Source: an uncultured Oscillospiraceae bacterium (GTDB taxonomy: Bacteria; Bacillota; Clostridia; Oscillospirales; Oscillospiraceae). Taken from it: DNA of 49,075 nucleotides. Positions 8,870 through 16,652 of this stretch are shown piece after piece. The position numbers and the translations under genes are program-made. The stretch covers positions 1 to 49,075 of the forward strand of contig CABVDR010000012.1 in assembly GCA_902497145.1 (NCBI GenBank). Direction: 5' to 3'. The notes under the pieces are model-generated. The model had not been told where the DNA came from. It did not search any database and worked only from the letters and a program-made list of their open reading frames with translations. The stretch's first letter is position 1, and each line of letters opens with the position of its first letter.

Positions 8870-9168
8870 TTGAAGTTTGCTGATAGAAAAAACGCTCCCC
8901 TCCCCTGCCAGTGAGCAGAACCGGAAAAGGTTTGCGCTCTGACGATGCTGGACTTGTTGGTTACACCAGGATGTTCCCGCAGATAGTTGGCTCCTGCGTT
9001 CATTCGCTTTACCGGATCCAGGGCGCTGCGGTCAATACCGCAGAGGACGGGAATAAGGTGGCTCATTTTGCAGGGTTTGCATGTATGGAGCCATACGCTT
9101 TTATGCCCCTGTGCGGGAAGGAGCGCTGGCGTTCACCTTGGATCAACTGGCGGAACACAACAGTCTAA
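8870..9168. other. About 300 bases without a recognisable gene, possibly degraded coding sequence
   Basis: No open frame here has a convincing ribosome site and homologous family. Short protein-like fragments appear in different frames: on the plus strand near the right end a frame reads RFYAPVREGALAFTLDQLAEHN, interrupted at both sides, and on the minus strand a frame around 8950-9060 reads DRSALDPVKRMNAGANYLREH. This patchwork suggests the remnant of one or more decayed genes, perhaps of mobile origin, but I cannot name the source. Confidence 0.35.
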
Positions 9169-9825
9169 TTAATCTAAGAACTCGAGACTGTCGTCTTCAC
9201 CGATGGCAAGTTTGACATACGTCATGGCGTTATTCTCATAGATGCTGTAAACGCCCAAGAAGGCCGTATCCGGCGCAAGCTCCTCTTTACTGTAAGTCGT
9301 GCCGTTAAAGACGAAATCGGGGCCATCGGTCACCACACCGACGGCGTATTCCGTTTCCACTGTGACACCTTCGCAGGAGACAAACACTTTGACGAAGTTA
9401 TCTTCCATCGTAGTCTCCTTAGCAGCTCCGGATGTAACCTCCTTACAGGTTACAATGGAACCATCCCCAAAGGAACAGCCACTGCCTAAGCTGACCATAG
9501 CGTGATAGTCGCCCAGAATCGTAAGGCCGCCGTTGAAGGTGCAGTTGTCAAAATAGATGCTGCTGCGCAAATCAAGGGAGCCATCCCGTGTACTGGCCGA
9601 ATCGACGGTTACTGTGACCATTTGGTCAAAGGTTACATCATAGACTTCGGTTGTCTCCCCCGCCTTCAGCTGGTAATCGTACTGTACCTGGGCAGCATCA
9701 GCGCCGGATTTATCAGTCTGAGCCGTATCGGGGCTATCGCTTTGTGCAGAGGTATTTGTACTGGTACAGGCGCTCAGCATCAGCAGCATGGTTGCCAAAA
9801 GGACTGCAACTATCTTTCTCATCAT
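9169..9825 (-). CDS. Putative lipoprotein of unknown function
   Basis: A 218-aa secreted protein. Residues 1-20 form a lipoprotein signal with lipobox LSAC, so it should be anchored outside the membrane through the cysteine. A low-complexity Ser/Thr/Asp/Gln linker (about 20-45) is followed by a beta-rich domain with repeated short Gly/Asp/Thr strands (for example DGSLDLRSSIYFDNC, about 83-97). Two ATGs are possible, 9825 and 9822; AAGGGAT precedes both, and the upstream in-frame TTG at 9828 is not needed. It lies downstream of another lipoprotein in the same orientation but is separated from it by a terminator. I do not recognise the family. Confidence 0.8.
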   Translation of the reverse strand: MMRKIVAVLLATMLLMLSACTSTNTSAQSDSPDTAQTDKSGADAAQVQYDYQLKAGETTEVYDVTFDQMVTVTVDSASTRDGSLDLRSSIYFDNCTFNGGLTILGDYHAMVSLGSGCSFGDGSIVTCKEVTSGAAKETTMEDNFVKVFVSCEGVTVETEYAVGVVTDGPDFVFNGTTYSKEELAPDTAFLGVYSIYENNAMTYVKLAIGEDDSLEFLD

Positions 9826-9903
9826 CAACGATCCCTTCTTTTTCCTTGAATCTCTTTTTTCTATGCTGGGGTAGTCCTCAAACAGCCCAATTTCATCCGT
9901 AGG

Positions 9904-9954
9904 CGATAAAAGAATTCCGCAAAAGCGGACGGATTAAACTGCTTTTGCGGAATT
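9904..9954 (-). terminator. Rho-independent terminator between the two lipoprotein genes
   Basis: A 14-bp perfect stem (9913-9926 with 9941-9954) and 14-base loop. Read on the minus strand it ends in TCTTTTAT, so it ends the transcript of the lipoprotein gene at 9972-10592. Confidence 0.8.
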
Positions 9955-9971
9955 AAGGAAAGACAATGCAC

Positions 9972-10592
9972 TTACACCAGCTGAGAACCGCTCAGCCACA
10001 GCGCGGCGGTCTCCGCGTCAAAAACTTCCTGGGGAGCCGTGAGGAAAATGCTGCCAAAGGACTCCTCCCCCTGGAGCAGCACATAGTAGCACAGCTGCCC
10101 GTCCTCCTGGGTGAACTGGGCGGCGTAATTTCCGTACTGGTCGTAGTCGAACACTGTCCCCTCGGGTACGGAATTTTGGACCCCACTGCGGGTGGAGTAC
10201 TCCTCCAAGTCGGCAGGCAACGACGCACCCGCCATCTCATAGGCGTCCGCACCAAAGCGGTTGGCCTGGATATAATAGCTGTCCTTTTGGAAGATGGCGT
10301 AGCGGTTAGGCAGGGGCTCGGTGATTTCACCAGATTCCACGGTGAAGCCTTCAGGCAGTTGGAAGGTACCCAGGCCCTCCACGGCGTACTCTACCAGGGT
10401 CGCCTGCTCCTCCTGGGAGGAGGTGGTGCTCTGGGAGGAGCTCACGGTGCCGCTGGAAGCGTCACTGCCGGCGCTGCTGCCGGAACCGCCCGCCGAGCTG
10501 CTCGTCCCCGATGTACTCTGACTGCCGCAGGCACTCAATGCCAGCACCAGATATCCAGCAAGACACAGGGCAATCCATTTGTTTCGTCTCAT
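9972..10592 (-). CDS. Putative lipoprotein with Ser/Gly-rich linker
   Basis: A 206-aa lipoprotein: hydrophobic signal then lipobox LSAC at about residues 18-21, followed by about 45 residues of Ser, Gly and Thr that act as a spacer, then a folded domain of about 140 residues (for example PEGFTVESGEITEPLPNRY). The ATG at 10592 is chosen because GGAGG lies just upstream of it; the ATG at 10610 would place that box inside the coding sequence. It follows the Ser/Thr kinase gene in the same direction after 96 bases and may be co-transcribed with it. The function is unknown; a role near the kinase ectodomain is only a guess from position. Confidence 0.8.
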   Translation of the reverse strand: MRRNKWIALCLAGYLVLALSACGSQSTSGTSSSAGGSGSSAGSDASSGTVSSSQSTTSSQEEQATLVEYAVEGLGTFQLPEGFTVESGEITEPLPNRYAIFQKDSYYIQANRFGADAYEMAGASLPADLEEYSTRSGVQNSVPEGTVFDYDQYGNYAAQFTQEDGQLCYYVLLQGEESFGSIFLTAPQEVFDAETAALWLSGSQLV

Positions 10593-10688
10593 GTTATGTT
10601 CCTCCTTCATGGTCAGCCTAAGCTGAGATTTTCTTCAGCATACCATGTTCGGAGGATGAAGTGGTGCGCAAACTGCATACTCTATCCG

Positions 10689-12539
10689 CTATTCAAACAC
10701 AATCTCAAACGGCGCTTGTTCCAGCTGTTCCTGGGCCAGGGGCTGATGGCGCTGGCTCAGTACCAGCCGCTCCAGCCAGGGGCAGTCCAGCAGCGGGGTA
10801 AGGTCGGTAAGGGGATTATCCTTCAGAATCAGTTCTACCAAAACTGGAAGATCCGTCAGGAACGATAGCTCCGTAAGACCGGTCTCCCCCAGATTCAGAG
10901 CCCTCAGGCTGGAAAGAGAGGTCAGCGCCTCAGGATTTGAGAGCGTGCAGCCGCACAAATCCAGCTCCTGAAGGACCTGAAACTCCGTCAGCAAGGCTAA
11001 ATCCACTCCCGGAGTGGAATACAGCCGAAGCTGCTCCAAATTGGTCAGTCCCGCCAGCGTCTGGGCCGCTCCCTCCGGCATACTGCCGGTTATCAGTTGG
11101 GTGAGGTTGGGACAGGACTCCAGAGGGGTATAGTCATTCACCCAGGTGGTACGCACATTGAGGGACTGAATCTCACTTCCTGCAAATACCTCTACCGAGG
11201 TAATCCCTGTGGCCTCCAGGGTCACCTCCCGCAGCTGGGGTAATTCCGCTAACACCTGTACAGAGCGTACTGGATTTTCACCCAGATCCAGCACTTGAAG
11301 CTCTGTCAGCCCGGACAGGGGGCTGAGATCAGACACCTCATTTCCTGTAAGGCTGAGGTACTCCAGCGGCAGCTGGGCCAGAGGAGATAGGTCGGAAATC
11401 TGCTGATAGTCCAGAATGAGCACCTTTAGATTGACACACTGCTCCAGAAGTTCCAGGTCCTGATTGCTGATATCTCCATGGGCCCGTTCTTCAATATACA
11501 AGTCGTGTGCCCAATTGACCATTTCCTCATGCTCACGGATGGTACCCACCAGCTCCTGTCCGCATACCAGCAGCTGTTCCACCTCCCCCAGCCGCTCCGT
11601 GGGGATGGGCTCTCCCTCGTCCAGCTGAAGCTCTTGACGCAGCGCGGCCTCCAGCAGGGAAGATTGGGGCTGGGCTTCCGTGGAGGAACCAAATAAAAGG
11701 CCAAGGAGGATCGCTGCACATGTTACGCCTGCGGCAGCTGCGGCGCCCCGGCGCAGCCAGCGGTATTTCAGCGCCCGATACACCCCTTGGACGGATGGAT
11801 AGCGATTCTTGGGATCAAAGGCGGTGCACCGCCGGATCACGCGGTATAGTCCGCCCTGTCCCCACCGATAAGGTAAGGGATCGAAGCGGCCGGACAGCAA
11901 AAAGCGCATGAGCATTCCAAGGCTATAGATGTCCGAACGCTGATCCGTCTGCTGATAGCCGAACTGCTCCGGCGGTGCGGTGACCTGGGTGCCCAGAAAC
12001 ACCGTGTCCCCCTGCTGCTCCGGCCGGTAGCGGCGGGCGGCTCCCAGGTCAATGAGGTGGCAGCAGCCCGCCGGATCCACAACCACATTCTGCGGCTTTA
12101 CATCCCGGCAGATGACCGGAGGATTTTGACTGTGCAGATAGCGCAGCACCCGGCACAGGGACAGGACCGCCGCCCGCACTTTGTCTGGGGAAAGGGGCCC
12201 CTGGGCCGTCACCTGCTCATAGAGGCTGACGCCCTCCACATACTCCCGAATCAGGTACTCCATGCCTTCCCACTCTAAATAGGAAACAGGCCGGGGGATC
12301 TGCGGGTGCCGCAGACTCCGCAGCAGATCGTACTCCTGCCGCAGCGTGTCCTCCCGCCCGGCCGGCTGGAGTTTCAGTACTGCCGGCCAGCCGGCCGAAT
12401 CCCGAACCAGATATACCTGCCGCTCCCCGTCCTTCAGACAGGACTGGAGCGTATACTGGACGCTCAGGCAGGGCGGCAAAAGGACGTGATTCAGAACCTG
12501 AGTCTGATACTCCCGCAAAAACTGTTCCCGCGCCTCCAT
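10689..12539 (-). CDS. Transmembrane Ser/Thr protein kinase with extracellular leucine-rich repeats
   Basis: A 616-aa receptor-like kinase. The cytoplasmic kinase domain (about 25-255) shows the ATP-binding lysine in VLKL (K56), the catalytic loop ICRDVKPQN (D146, N151) in which the usual HRD histidine is Cys, the metal-binding motif IDLG (D164) instead of DFG, and the helix-F aspartate in RSDIYSLG (D203). One membrane helix (about 265-284) leads to an extracellular region of about 330 residues, most of it (about 365-600) leucine-rich repeats of the SDLSPLAQLPLEYLSLTGN kind. Kinase inside plus repeats outside implies sensing of a surface ligand. It begins one base after the stop of a helix-turn-helix gene, so the two are coupled. 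Confidence 0.9.
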   Translation of the reverse strand: MEAREQFLREYQTQVLNHVLLPPCLSVQYTLQSCLKDGERQVYLVRDSAGWPAVLKLQPAGREDTLRQEYDLLRSLRHPQIPRPVSYLEWEGMEYLIREYVEGVSLYEQVTAQGPLSPDKVRAAVLSLCRVLRYLHSQNPPVICRDVKPQNVVVDPAGCCHLIDLGAARRYRPEQQGDTVFLGTQVTAPPEQFGYQQTDQRSDIYSLGMLMRFLLSGRFDPLPYRWGQGGLYRVIRRCTAFDPKNRYPSVQGVYRALKYRWLRRGAAAAAGVTCAAILLGLLFGSSTEAQPQSSLLEAALRQELQLDEGEPIPTERLGEVEQLLVCGQELVGTIREHEEMVNWAHDLYIEERAHGDISNQDLELLEQCVNLKVLILDYQQISDLSPLAQLPLEYLSLTGNEVSDLSPLSGLTELQVLDLGENPVRSVQVLAELPQLREVTLEATGITSVEVFAGSEIQSLNVRTTWVNDYTPLESCPNLTQLITGSMPEGAAQTLAGLTNLEQLRLYSTPGVDLALLTEFQVLQELDLCGCTLSNPEALTSLSSLRALNLGETGLTELSFLTDLPVLVELILKDNPLTDLTPLLDCPWLERLVLSQRHQPLAQEQLEQAPFEIVFE

Positions 12540-12540
12540 A

Positions 12541-12966
12541 TCAGCTCTCCATGGTATAGAGGCTGCGCTCGGGAAGGGATGAGAGCAGTTCCTCCGTGTC
12601 GATCAGGCTCATATGTTGGTTAAGTGCGTAGATTACGGCGGCGTCCCGGCGCACCTTGGGATATAGGGCCCCGCATCCCCCCACCGCCAGCAGCCGTTGG
12701 GTATCTTTCAGACTTAGAGACAGGGCCAGAGCCGTGCGAAGCAGGATATCCCGGCCAGGCAGCCGTTCGCCGCGTAGGATTTGGTAACCATAAGACTTGC
12801 TGATATTCGCCGCTGTGATCCACTGGGTTACAGACAGACCAGCCCGCGCTAAGAAATCCTGCAATACTTGGGCACAGGTTAAGCTGGACTGGTTCTGAGA
12901 CAGCAGCGTCAATCCGTCCTTGGGACTGCGCAGTCTGCGCAATAGCTTGCTTGTCGTTTCAGGCAT
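12541..12966 (-). CDS. Helix-turn-helix (XRE-like) protein coupled to the kinase
   Basis: A 141-aa protein with a cryptic-repressor-like helix-turn-helix in about residues 32-95 (core QWITAANISKSYGYQILRG). The short C-terminal region contains VRRDAAVIYALNQHMSLIDTEELL. It lacks a membrane segment. Stop and kinase start are one base apart (TGATATG), so translation is probably coupled and the protein is a likely partner or substrate of the kinase. ATG 12966 is chosen; the upstream in-frame ATG at 12990 has no ribosome site. A sigma-A promoter lies at 13007-13034. DNA binding is inferred from the fold. Confidence 0.8.
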   Translation of the reverse strand: MPETTSKLLRRLRSPKDGLTLLSQNQSSLTCAQVLQDFLARAGLSVTQWITAANISKSYGYQILRGERLPGRDILLRTALALSLSLKDTQRLLAVGGCGALYPKVRRDAAVIYALNQHMSLIDTEELLSSLPERSLYTMES

Positions 12967-13006
12967 GGATCTCTTTTCCCCTCTGATCATCTATTTTCTA
13001 TTGTTT

Positions 13007-13034
13007 ATTATAGTGGAAACAGGGGAAAATGCAA
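13007..13034 (-). promoter_or_regulatory. Sigma-A promoter of the HTH-kinase operon
   Basis: On the minus strand TTGCAT (13034-13029), a 16-bp spacer and a perfect TATAAT (13012-13007), about 40 bases before the ATG at 12966. Confidence 0.65.
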
Positions 13035-13138
13035 AGAAGTTTCTGCTTTTCACCCCCATATTTTGCTGCGCAGACCTTGTCCGGAATGGGCCGGGGGGCT
13101 TAAGTTATTCTTTGCAGCGCACAATCAGGGAGCAGGCT

Positions 13139-13173
13139 TAAAAAAGGAGCAGGCCCACCATGGAGCCTGCTCC
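13139..13173 (-). terminator. Rho-independent terminator downstream of the radical SAM unit
   Basis: A 9-bp stem (13146-13154 with 13165-13173) and 10-base loop. On the minus strand it is followed by TTTTTTAA, just past the stop of the transketolase-tail reading frame. Confidence 0.75.
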
Positions 13174-13182
13174 CTGTCCTAT

Positions 13183-13374
13183 TCATCGTAATGCGTTTAC
13201 ACGCATCCCAGTGTTATGTCCCAGCTCCTTTACCGCCCGGCAGATGGCGGCAGCGCTGAAGCCGTACCGTTTCATCAGCTCGTCGGGTCCCCCCGACTCA
13301 CCAAAAAAGAGTACGGCGTTCTTCCCTTCCCGGAGCACATTGGCTTTGTCAATCTTCAAAGTGGCTGTCCTCAT
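13183..13374 (-). pseudogene. Orphan transketolase C-terminal fragment coupled to the radical SAM gene
   Basis: A 63-codon frame whose ATG (13374) overlaps the radical SAM stop (ATGA). Its central part, FFGESGGPDELMKRYGF followed by SAAAICRAVKEL, matches the last ~40 residues of clostridial transketolase C-terminal subunits (pattern FGESGxPDELLxxYGFT...KAVKE). Nothing upstream encodes the rest of that enzyme; the sequence before the match belongs to the radical SAM gene. It is therefore most likely a recombination scar, yet it is open, coupled and followed by its own terminator, so translation into a small protein is possible. The match is by memory of the family, not by search. Confidence 0.6.
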
Positions 13375-14720
13375 TGGTGATGACAGCCGCCGCATCCCGT
13401 CCAAAGGGTCTGCGCGGTGTTTTCCCACTGCTGTGCATAGGGAGTCGTCTTGTCACACAGGTGATCCACACTTTCCGGGCTCTGGTAGTCGGTGCTCACC
13501 GCCCCGGTTTCTTTTACCATCGCCCGCAGTGACTCGGGATTTTCCAGCATAGGACAGGGGCGAAGCATATTCTCATTGAAGGGCTGGTTGTCGTGGTAGG
13601 CCATGAAAATGGGGCTCTTGAGCGCGTCCAGCAGGCTGGTGTCGTGAATGTTGCAGTTGGAGTAGTGGATGAACACACAGGGCTCCACATCGCCCTTGGC
13701 GTTGATGTGCAGGTAATTCCGGCCGCCGGCAATGCAGCCGCCCACATACTCTGCGTCGTTCTGAAAATCCATAGAGAAAATGGCCTTGGTCGTGCGGTAT
13801 TCCCGAATCCTGTGGTATACCTCTGTCCGTTGCTCCGGGGTGGGCAGCAGCTGGGTGGCCGCGTCGTTGCCCACCGGCATGTAGTGGAAGAACCAGACAA
13901 ACAGCGCCCCGCTGTCGATAATGGAATCAAAGAAGGCCTCGCTGGTGATGTCCTTATAGTTCTGGCTGGTATAGCAGGTGGAGATGCCGAAGGGCAGGTG
14001 GTGGCTCTTCAAAAGGGCCATGGCCTGCTGGACCTTCTGATACACCCCTTTCCCCCGCCGGGAGTCGTTGGCCTCTTCAAATCCCTCCAGAGAGATGGCG
14101 GGGACAAAATTCTTGACCCGCAGCATCTCCTGGCAGAAGGCCTCGTCAATGAGGGTGCCGTTGGTGAAGGCCAAAAATTCACAATCCGGGTGCATCTCAC
14201 ACAGCTTGATGAGATCCGCTTTCCGCACCAAAGGCTCGCCGCCGGTGTAAATGTACATGTAGGTGCCCAGTTCCTTGCCCTGGCGGATGATGGAGTCGAT
14301 GGTCTCCAGGCTAAGGTTGAGCTGGTTCCCATACTCAGCCGCCCAGCATCCGGTACAGTGCATATTACAGGCGGAGGTAGGATCCAGCAGAATGGCCCAG
14401 GGGACATTGCAGTTTTCTTTTTCTTTGATCTCCTCCTGGGTGGCGCTGCCCTTCAGGCTGGCGTTAAACAGGAAGTTCTGGAAAAAGGCGCGGCGCACCC
14501 CCGGATCCAGCTCATATACCCGCAGGATCAGCTGGTACCAGTTGTTTTTTTCCTCAATGGCCTGGCGGATGGCGTCCCGCTGACTTTGATACCATCCCTC
14601 CGGCGTAAACCGGTCCACCAAAGCCATGAGCTTGGGGATGTTCTCCTCTGGGTTCCCCTCAATGTACTTTAATGCCTGATTGATGGCAAAATTCTGCATA
14701 TTATCTTTCACGCTGCTCAT
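13371..14720 (-). CDS. Radical SAM protein with SPASM-like C-terminal cysteines
   Basis: A 449-aa enzyme of a family common in gut Clostridia but without a known reaction. The N-terminal ~100 residues are a helical family-specific domain. The cluster motif CNMHCTGC (C118, C122, C125) binds the 4Fe-4S cluster that cleaves S-adenosylmethionine, and GGEP (160-163) contacts its amino group. The C-terminal half carries C329, C348, C356 and C389, a likely auxiliary-cluster region, and the protein ends in CGGCHHQ, a possible extra metal site. ATG 14720 is chosen (AGAAAGG upstream) over ATG 14729. It diverges from a related gene at 14941 that has lost the cluster motif, suggesting partnership. Confidence 0.92.
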   Translation of the reverse strand: MSSVKDNMQNFAINQALKYIEGNPEENIPKLMALVDRFTPEGWYQSQRDAIRQAIEEKNNWYQLILRVYELDPGVRRAFFQNFLFNASLKGSATQEEIKEKENCNVPWAILLDPTSACNMHCTGCWAAEYGNQLNLSLETIDSIIRQGKELGTYMYIYTGGEPLVRKADLIKLCEMHPDCEFLAFTNGTLIDEAFCQEMLRVKNFVPAISLEGFEEANDSRRGKGVYQKVQQAMALLKSHHLPFGISTCYTSQNYKDITSEAFFDSIIDSGALFVWFFHYMPVGNDAATQLLPTPEQRTEVYHRIREYRTTKAIFSMDFQNDAEYVGGCIAGGRNYLHINAKGDVEPCVFIHYSNCNIHDTSLLDALKSPIFMAYHDNQPFNENMLRPCPMLENPESLRAMVKETGAVSTDYQSPESVDHLCDKTTPYAQQWENTAQTLWTGCGGCHHQ

Positions 14721-14763
14721 AACGTTCATCCTTTCTCTGCCTTATTCCGGCTTGTTAAACCAC

Positions 14764-14791
14764 ATTATAGGGAACCAGGTCGAAAAGTCAC
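14764..14791 (-). promoter_or_regulatory. Probable promoter of the radical SAM gene
   Basis: On the minus strand GTGACT (14791-14786), a 16-bp spacer and perfect TATAAT (14769-14764), about 40 bases before the ATG at 14720. Confidence 0.55.
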
Positions 14792-14940
14792 GGGACAGAA
14801 CCTTCCATTGGTCAAAAATTGGGACACGTTCTCTGCTGCGTTACCTTTTGGGACAACGGGGGAAAACTGTCTATTGTCTGCGTACAGATGGGGCACTAAG
14901 CTTTTTCTATGATACAACGGCCTGGGAAGGAGATTTGTTT

Positions 14941-15972
14941 ATGGAAAACAGCATGTCCCGCATTTTAATTGAGACCACCGTGCGGCAAACGCTGAAGGGG
15001 TTGAAAGAAAACCCCAAGCGGAGTATCCGTAATTTAGTGGATATGGCCCTCCATTTTTCAGAGGGCCGCTTTTTGAGTCGTTTTTTCCAAACGGTCCACA
15101 CCATGCTGGAGCACGAGGACAGTGCGTACTATGCTCTGGTGGAGGACGCCGCCAACCACATTGAGACCGAGCATCTGGTAAGGTTCGGGATGAACCTGGG
15201 GTATAACAGCTGCACCTGGGGAGCCCAGCGGATCCGCAGGAATGAACAGAAACTGGGCTTCAACATCCCCTGGACGGTGCTTTTCCAAATGGACGGCCTG
15301 CAGTGTTTGGATCACCTGTTTCAGTATGACAGCGCTATCCAGGAGGGTGAAGAGCTGGGGATCTATTCCTGGATGCTCCTGTCCCGCACCAATCCCCAGG
15401 CTCTGCTTCCCCTGATCGAGCATCATCCGGACAGCGCCTTTTTCCTCTTCTGCCGGCCGGAAGATGTGGACCGCGCCCTTCTGGACGAAATTGCCCCCAT
15501 CCGGCATTTGATGCTGGTGGTGCGCTGGGAGGACCGGACCGACGAGGTCTGCGCCATGCTCAGAGAGGCCCAGCTGCCCTACTCCGTCTATATTCCTTAT
15601 GGACGGAACGACCTGCAGGCCATCACCAGCGGAGACCTCTTCTCCGACACCCAGCAGTTGCACCCCCTGTTTACCGTCCTGACCGCCAAGCCGGACTGTC
15701 CGGCGGAGCTCAGGCGCATGGCCCATCAGGCTGCGGTGGAGGCACGCAAGGGGCAGTCCTATCAGACAGTCCCCTGGGAGCTCTATTACGACACCCGGAA
15801 TTTGGATGAAATCATCTCAGATGACGCCTGCTGTGTGCTCTTTGACGGGCATGGACGGCTGTTTGCCCCCGACAATCCAGGTCTCGCCTCCTGCGGCAAT
15901 CTCTTTGAGGAGGGGCTGTCCTCTCTCATTCAGGGGGCCTATCCCAAGTCTGTACCGGTCCCCTCCCGATAA
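14941..15972 (+). CDS. Cluster-less radical SAM paralogue (pseudoenzyme)
   Basis: A 343-aa protein collinear with the divergent radical SAM protein yet lacking its catalytic motifs. The family-specific helical N-terminus is present (RQTLKGLKENPKRSIRNLVD). NIPWTVLF (108-115) aligns with NVPWAILL of the neighbour; then about a dozen residues are missing exactly where CNMHCTGC stands, and alignment resumes at AIQEGEELGIYSWML against IIRQGKELGTYMYIY. GGEP becomes RTNP. The end also aligns (SCGNLFEEGLSSLIQG with SNCNIHDTSLLDALKS). It cannot bind the catalytic cluster. ATG 14941 has GGAAGGAGA upstream; earlier in-frame starts do not. A regulatory or scaffold partner of the active enzyme is the simplest idea. 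Confidence 0.8.
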   Translation: MENSMSRILIETTVRQTLKGLKENPKRSIRNLVDMALHFSEGRFLSRFFQTVHTMLEHEDSAYYALVEDAANHIETEHLVRFGMNLGYNSCTWGAQRIRRNEQKLGFNIPWTVLFQMDGLQCLDHLFQYDSAIQEGEELGIYSWMLLSRTNPQALLPLIEHHPDSAFFLFCRPEDVDRALLDEIAPIRHLMLVVRWEDRTDEVCAMLREAQLPYSVYIPYGRNDLQAITSGDLFSDTQQLHPLFTVLTAKPDCPAELRRMAHQAAVEARKGQSYQTVPWELYYDTRNLDEIISDDACCVLFDGHGRLFAPDNPGLASCGNLFEEGLSSLIQGAYPKSVPVPSR

Positions 15973-15980
15973 ACCGCAAA

Positions 15981-16022
15981 AGAGAGCGTGCCGCGTCTGG
16001 TGTGCGGTACGCCCTCTTTTTG
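15981..16022 (+). terminator. Rho-independent terminator between convergent genes
   Basis: A 14-position stem with one mismatch (15981-15994 with 16004-16017) followed by a run of T. It lies between the radical SAM paralogue and the convergent TetR gene and may serve both strands. Confidence 0.8.
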
Positions 16023-16027
16023 GTTTT

Positions 16028-16636
16028 CTATGTTTCTGCCAATGTTTCTGCCTGGCTCATCTCCTGTTCCGCCTCAGACAGCTCCCGGTAGATGGAGCGG
16101 GCACATTCTTCTGTGATCTGCTTGATCTTTTCTACAAACTGCTCCGGCGGCATACATTCCCGGGTCAGCAGCCACCGCTCCATAGCGCAGATCACCGCGT
16201 CGGTAAAGAAGTCCAGGACAAATTCATCCAGCCGCTCCTCTCCGAACACAATGAAAATCCGGTTGGCCAAAAGGGGGCGGATATATTCCCGGAAGTGCTC
16301 ACTGAAGGAATTTTGCCCCTTGATTTGAAGTGCTTTACGGTAAAATCCGTGGTTCTGATAAAAATACTGGCAAATCTTCTCGATACAGGCCCAGCGCTCC
16401 TTGTAGTTGGAGTGGCTTGCGTTCAATTTCTCGTCTTTCAGCAAGGCAATAAACTCCGTATCAAAGATCCAATTCACAAGGTCATATTTGTCCTTGAAGT
16501 GATAGTAAAAGCTTTTGCGGTTCATATCACACCGCTCACAGATCTGTGCCACATTGATCTTTTCAAAGGGCTGCTCCGTCATCAGGCTCTTTAAAGAGTT
16601 GGCCAAGGCCCGTTTGGTAATATTGGAATCTGCCAT
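16028..16636 (-). CDS. TetR/AcrR-family transcriptional regulator
   Basis: A 202-aa regulator with an N-terminal TetR helix-turn-helix (about 8-52: KRALANSLKSLM ... INVAQICERCDMNRKSFYYHFKDKYDLVNWIF) and a C-terminal all-helical ligand domain of the DhaS-like type. It starts 16 bases after the mntP stop in the same direction, so the two share the Mn-riboswitch transcript. Possible targets are the divergent radical SAM genes or its own operon. The ligand cannot be read from the sequence. Confidence 0.9.
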   Translation of the reverse strand: MADSNITKRALANSLKSLMTEQPFEKINVAQICERCDMNRKSFYYHFKDKYDLVNWIFDTEFIALLKDEKLNASHSNYKERWACIEKICQYFYQNHGFYRKALQIKGQNSFSEHFREYIRPLLANRIFIVFGEERLDEFVLDFFTDAVICAMERWLLTRECMPPEQFVEKIKQITEECARSIYRELSEAEQEMSQAETLAET

Positions 16637-16652
16637 ATCAGCTCTCCTTTCC

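Noticed and set aside
8911..9168. 85-codon plus-strand frame
   Set aside because: No ribosome site and no recognisable family; protein-like fragments in the same stretch lie in other frames.
14680..14940. N-terminal extension of the cluster-less radical SAM paralogue, with a membrane-like stretch
   Set aside because: It overlaps the start of the divergent gene and its promoter, and only ATG 14941 has a ribosome site; the extension has no counterpart in the paralogue.
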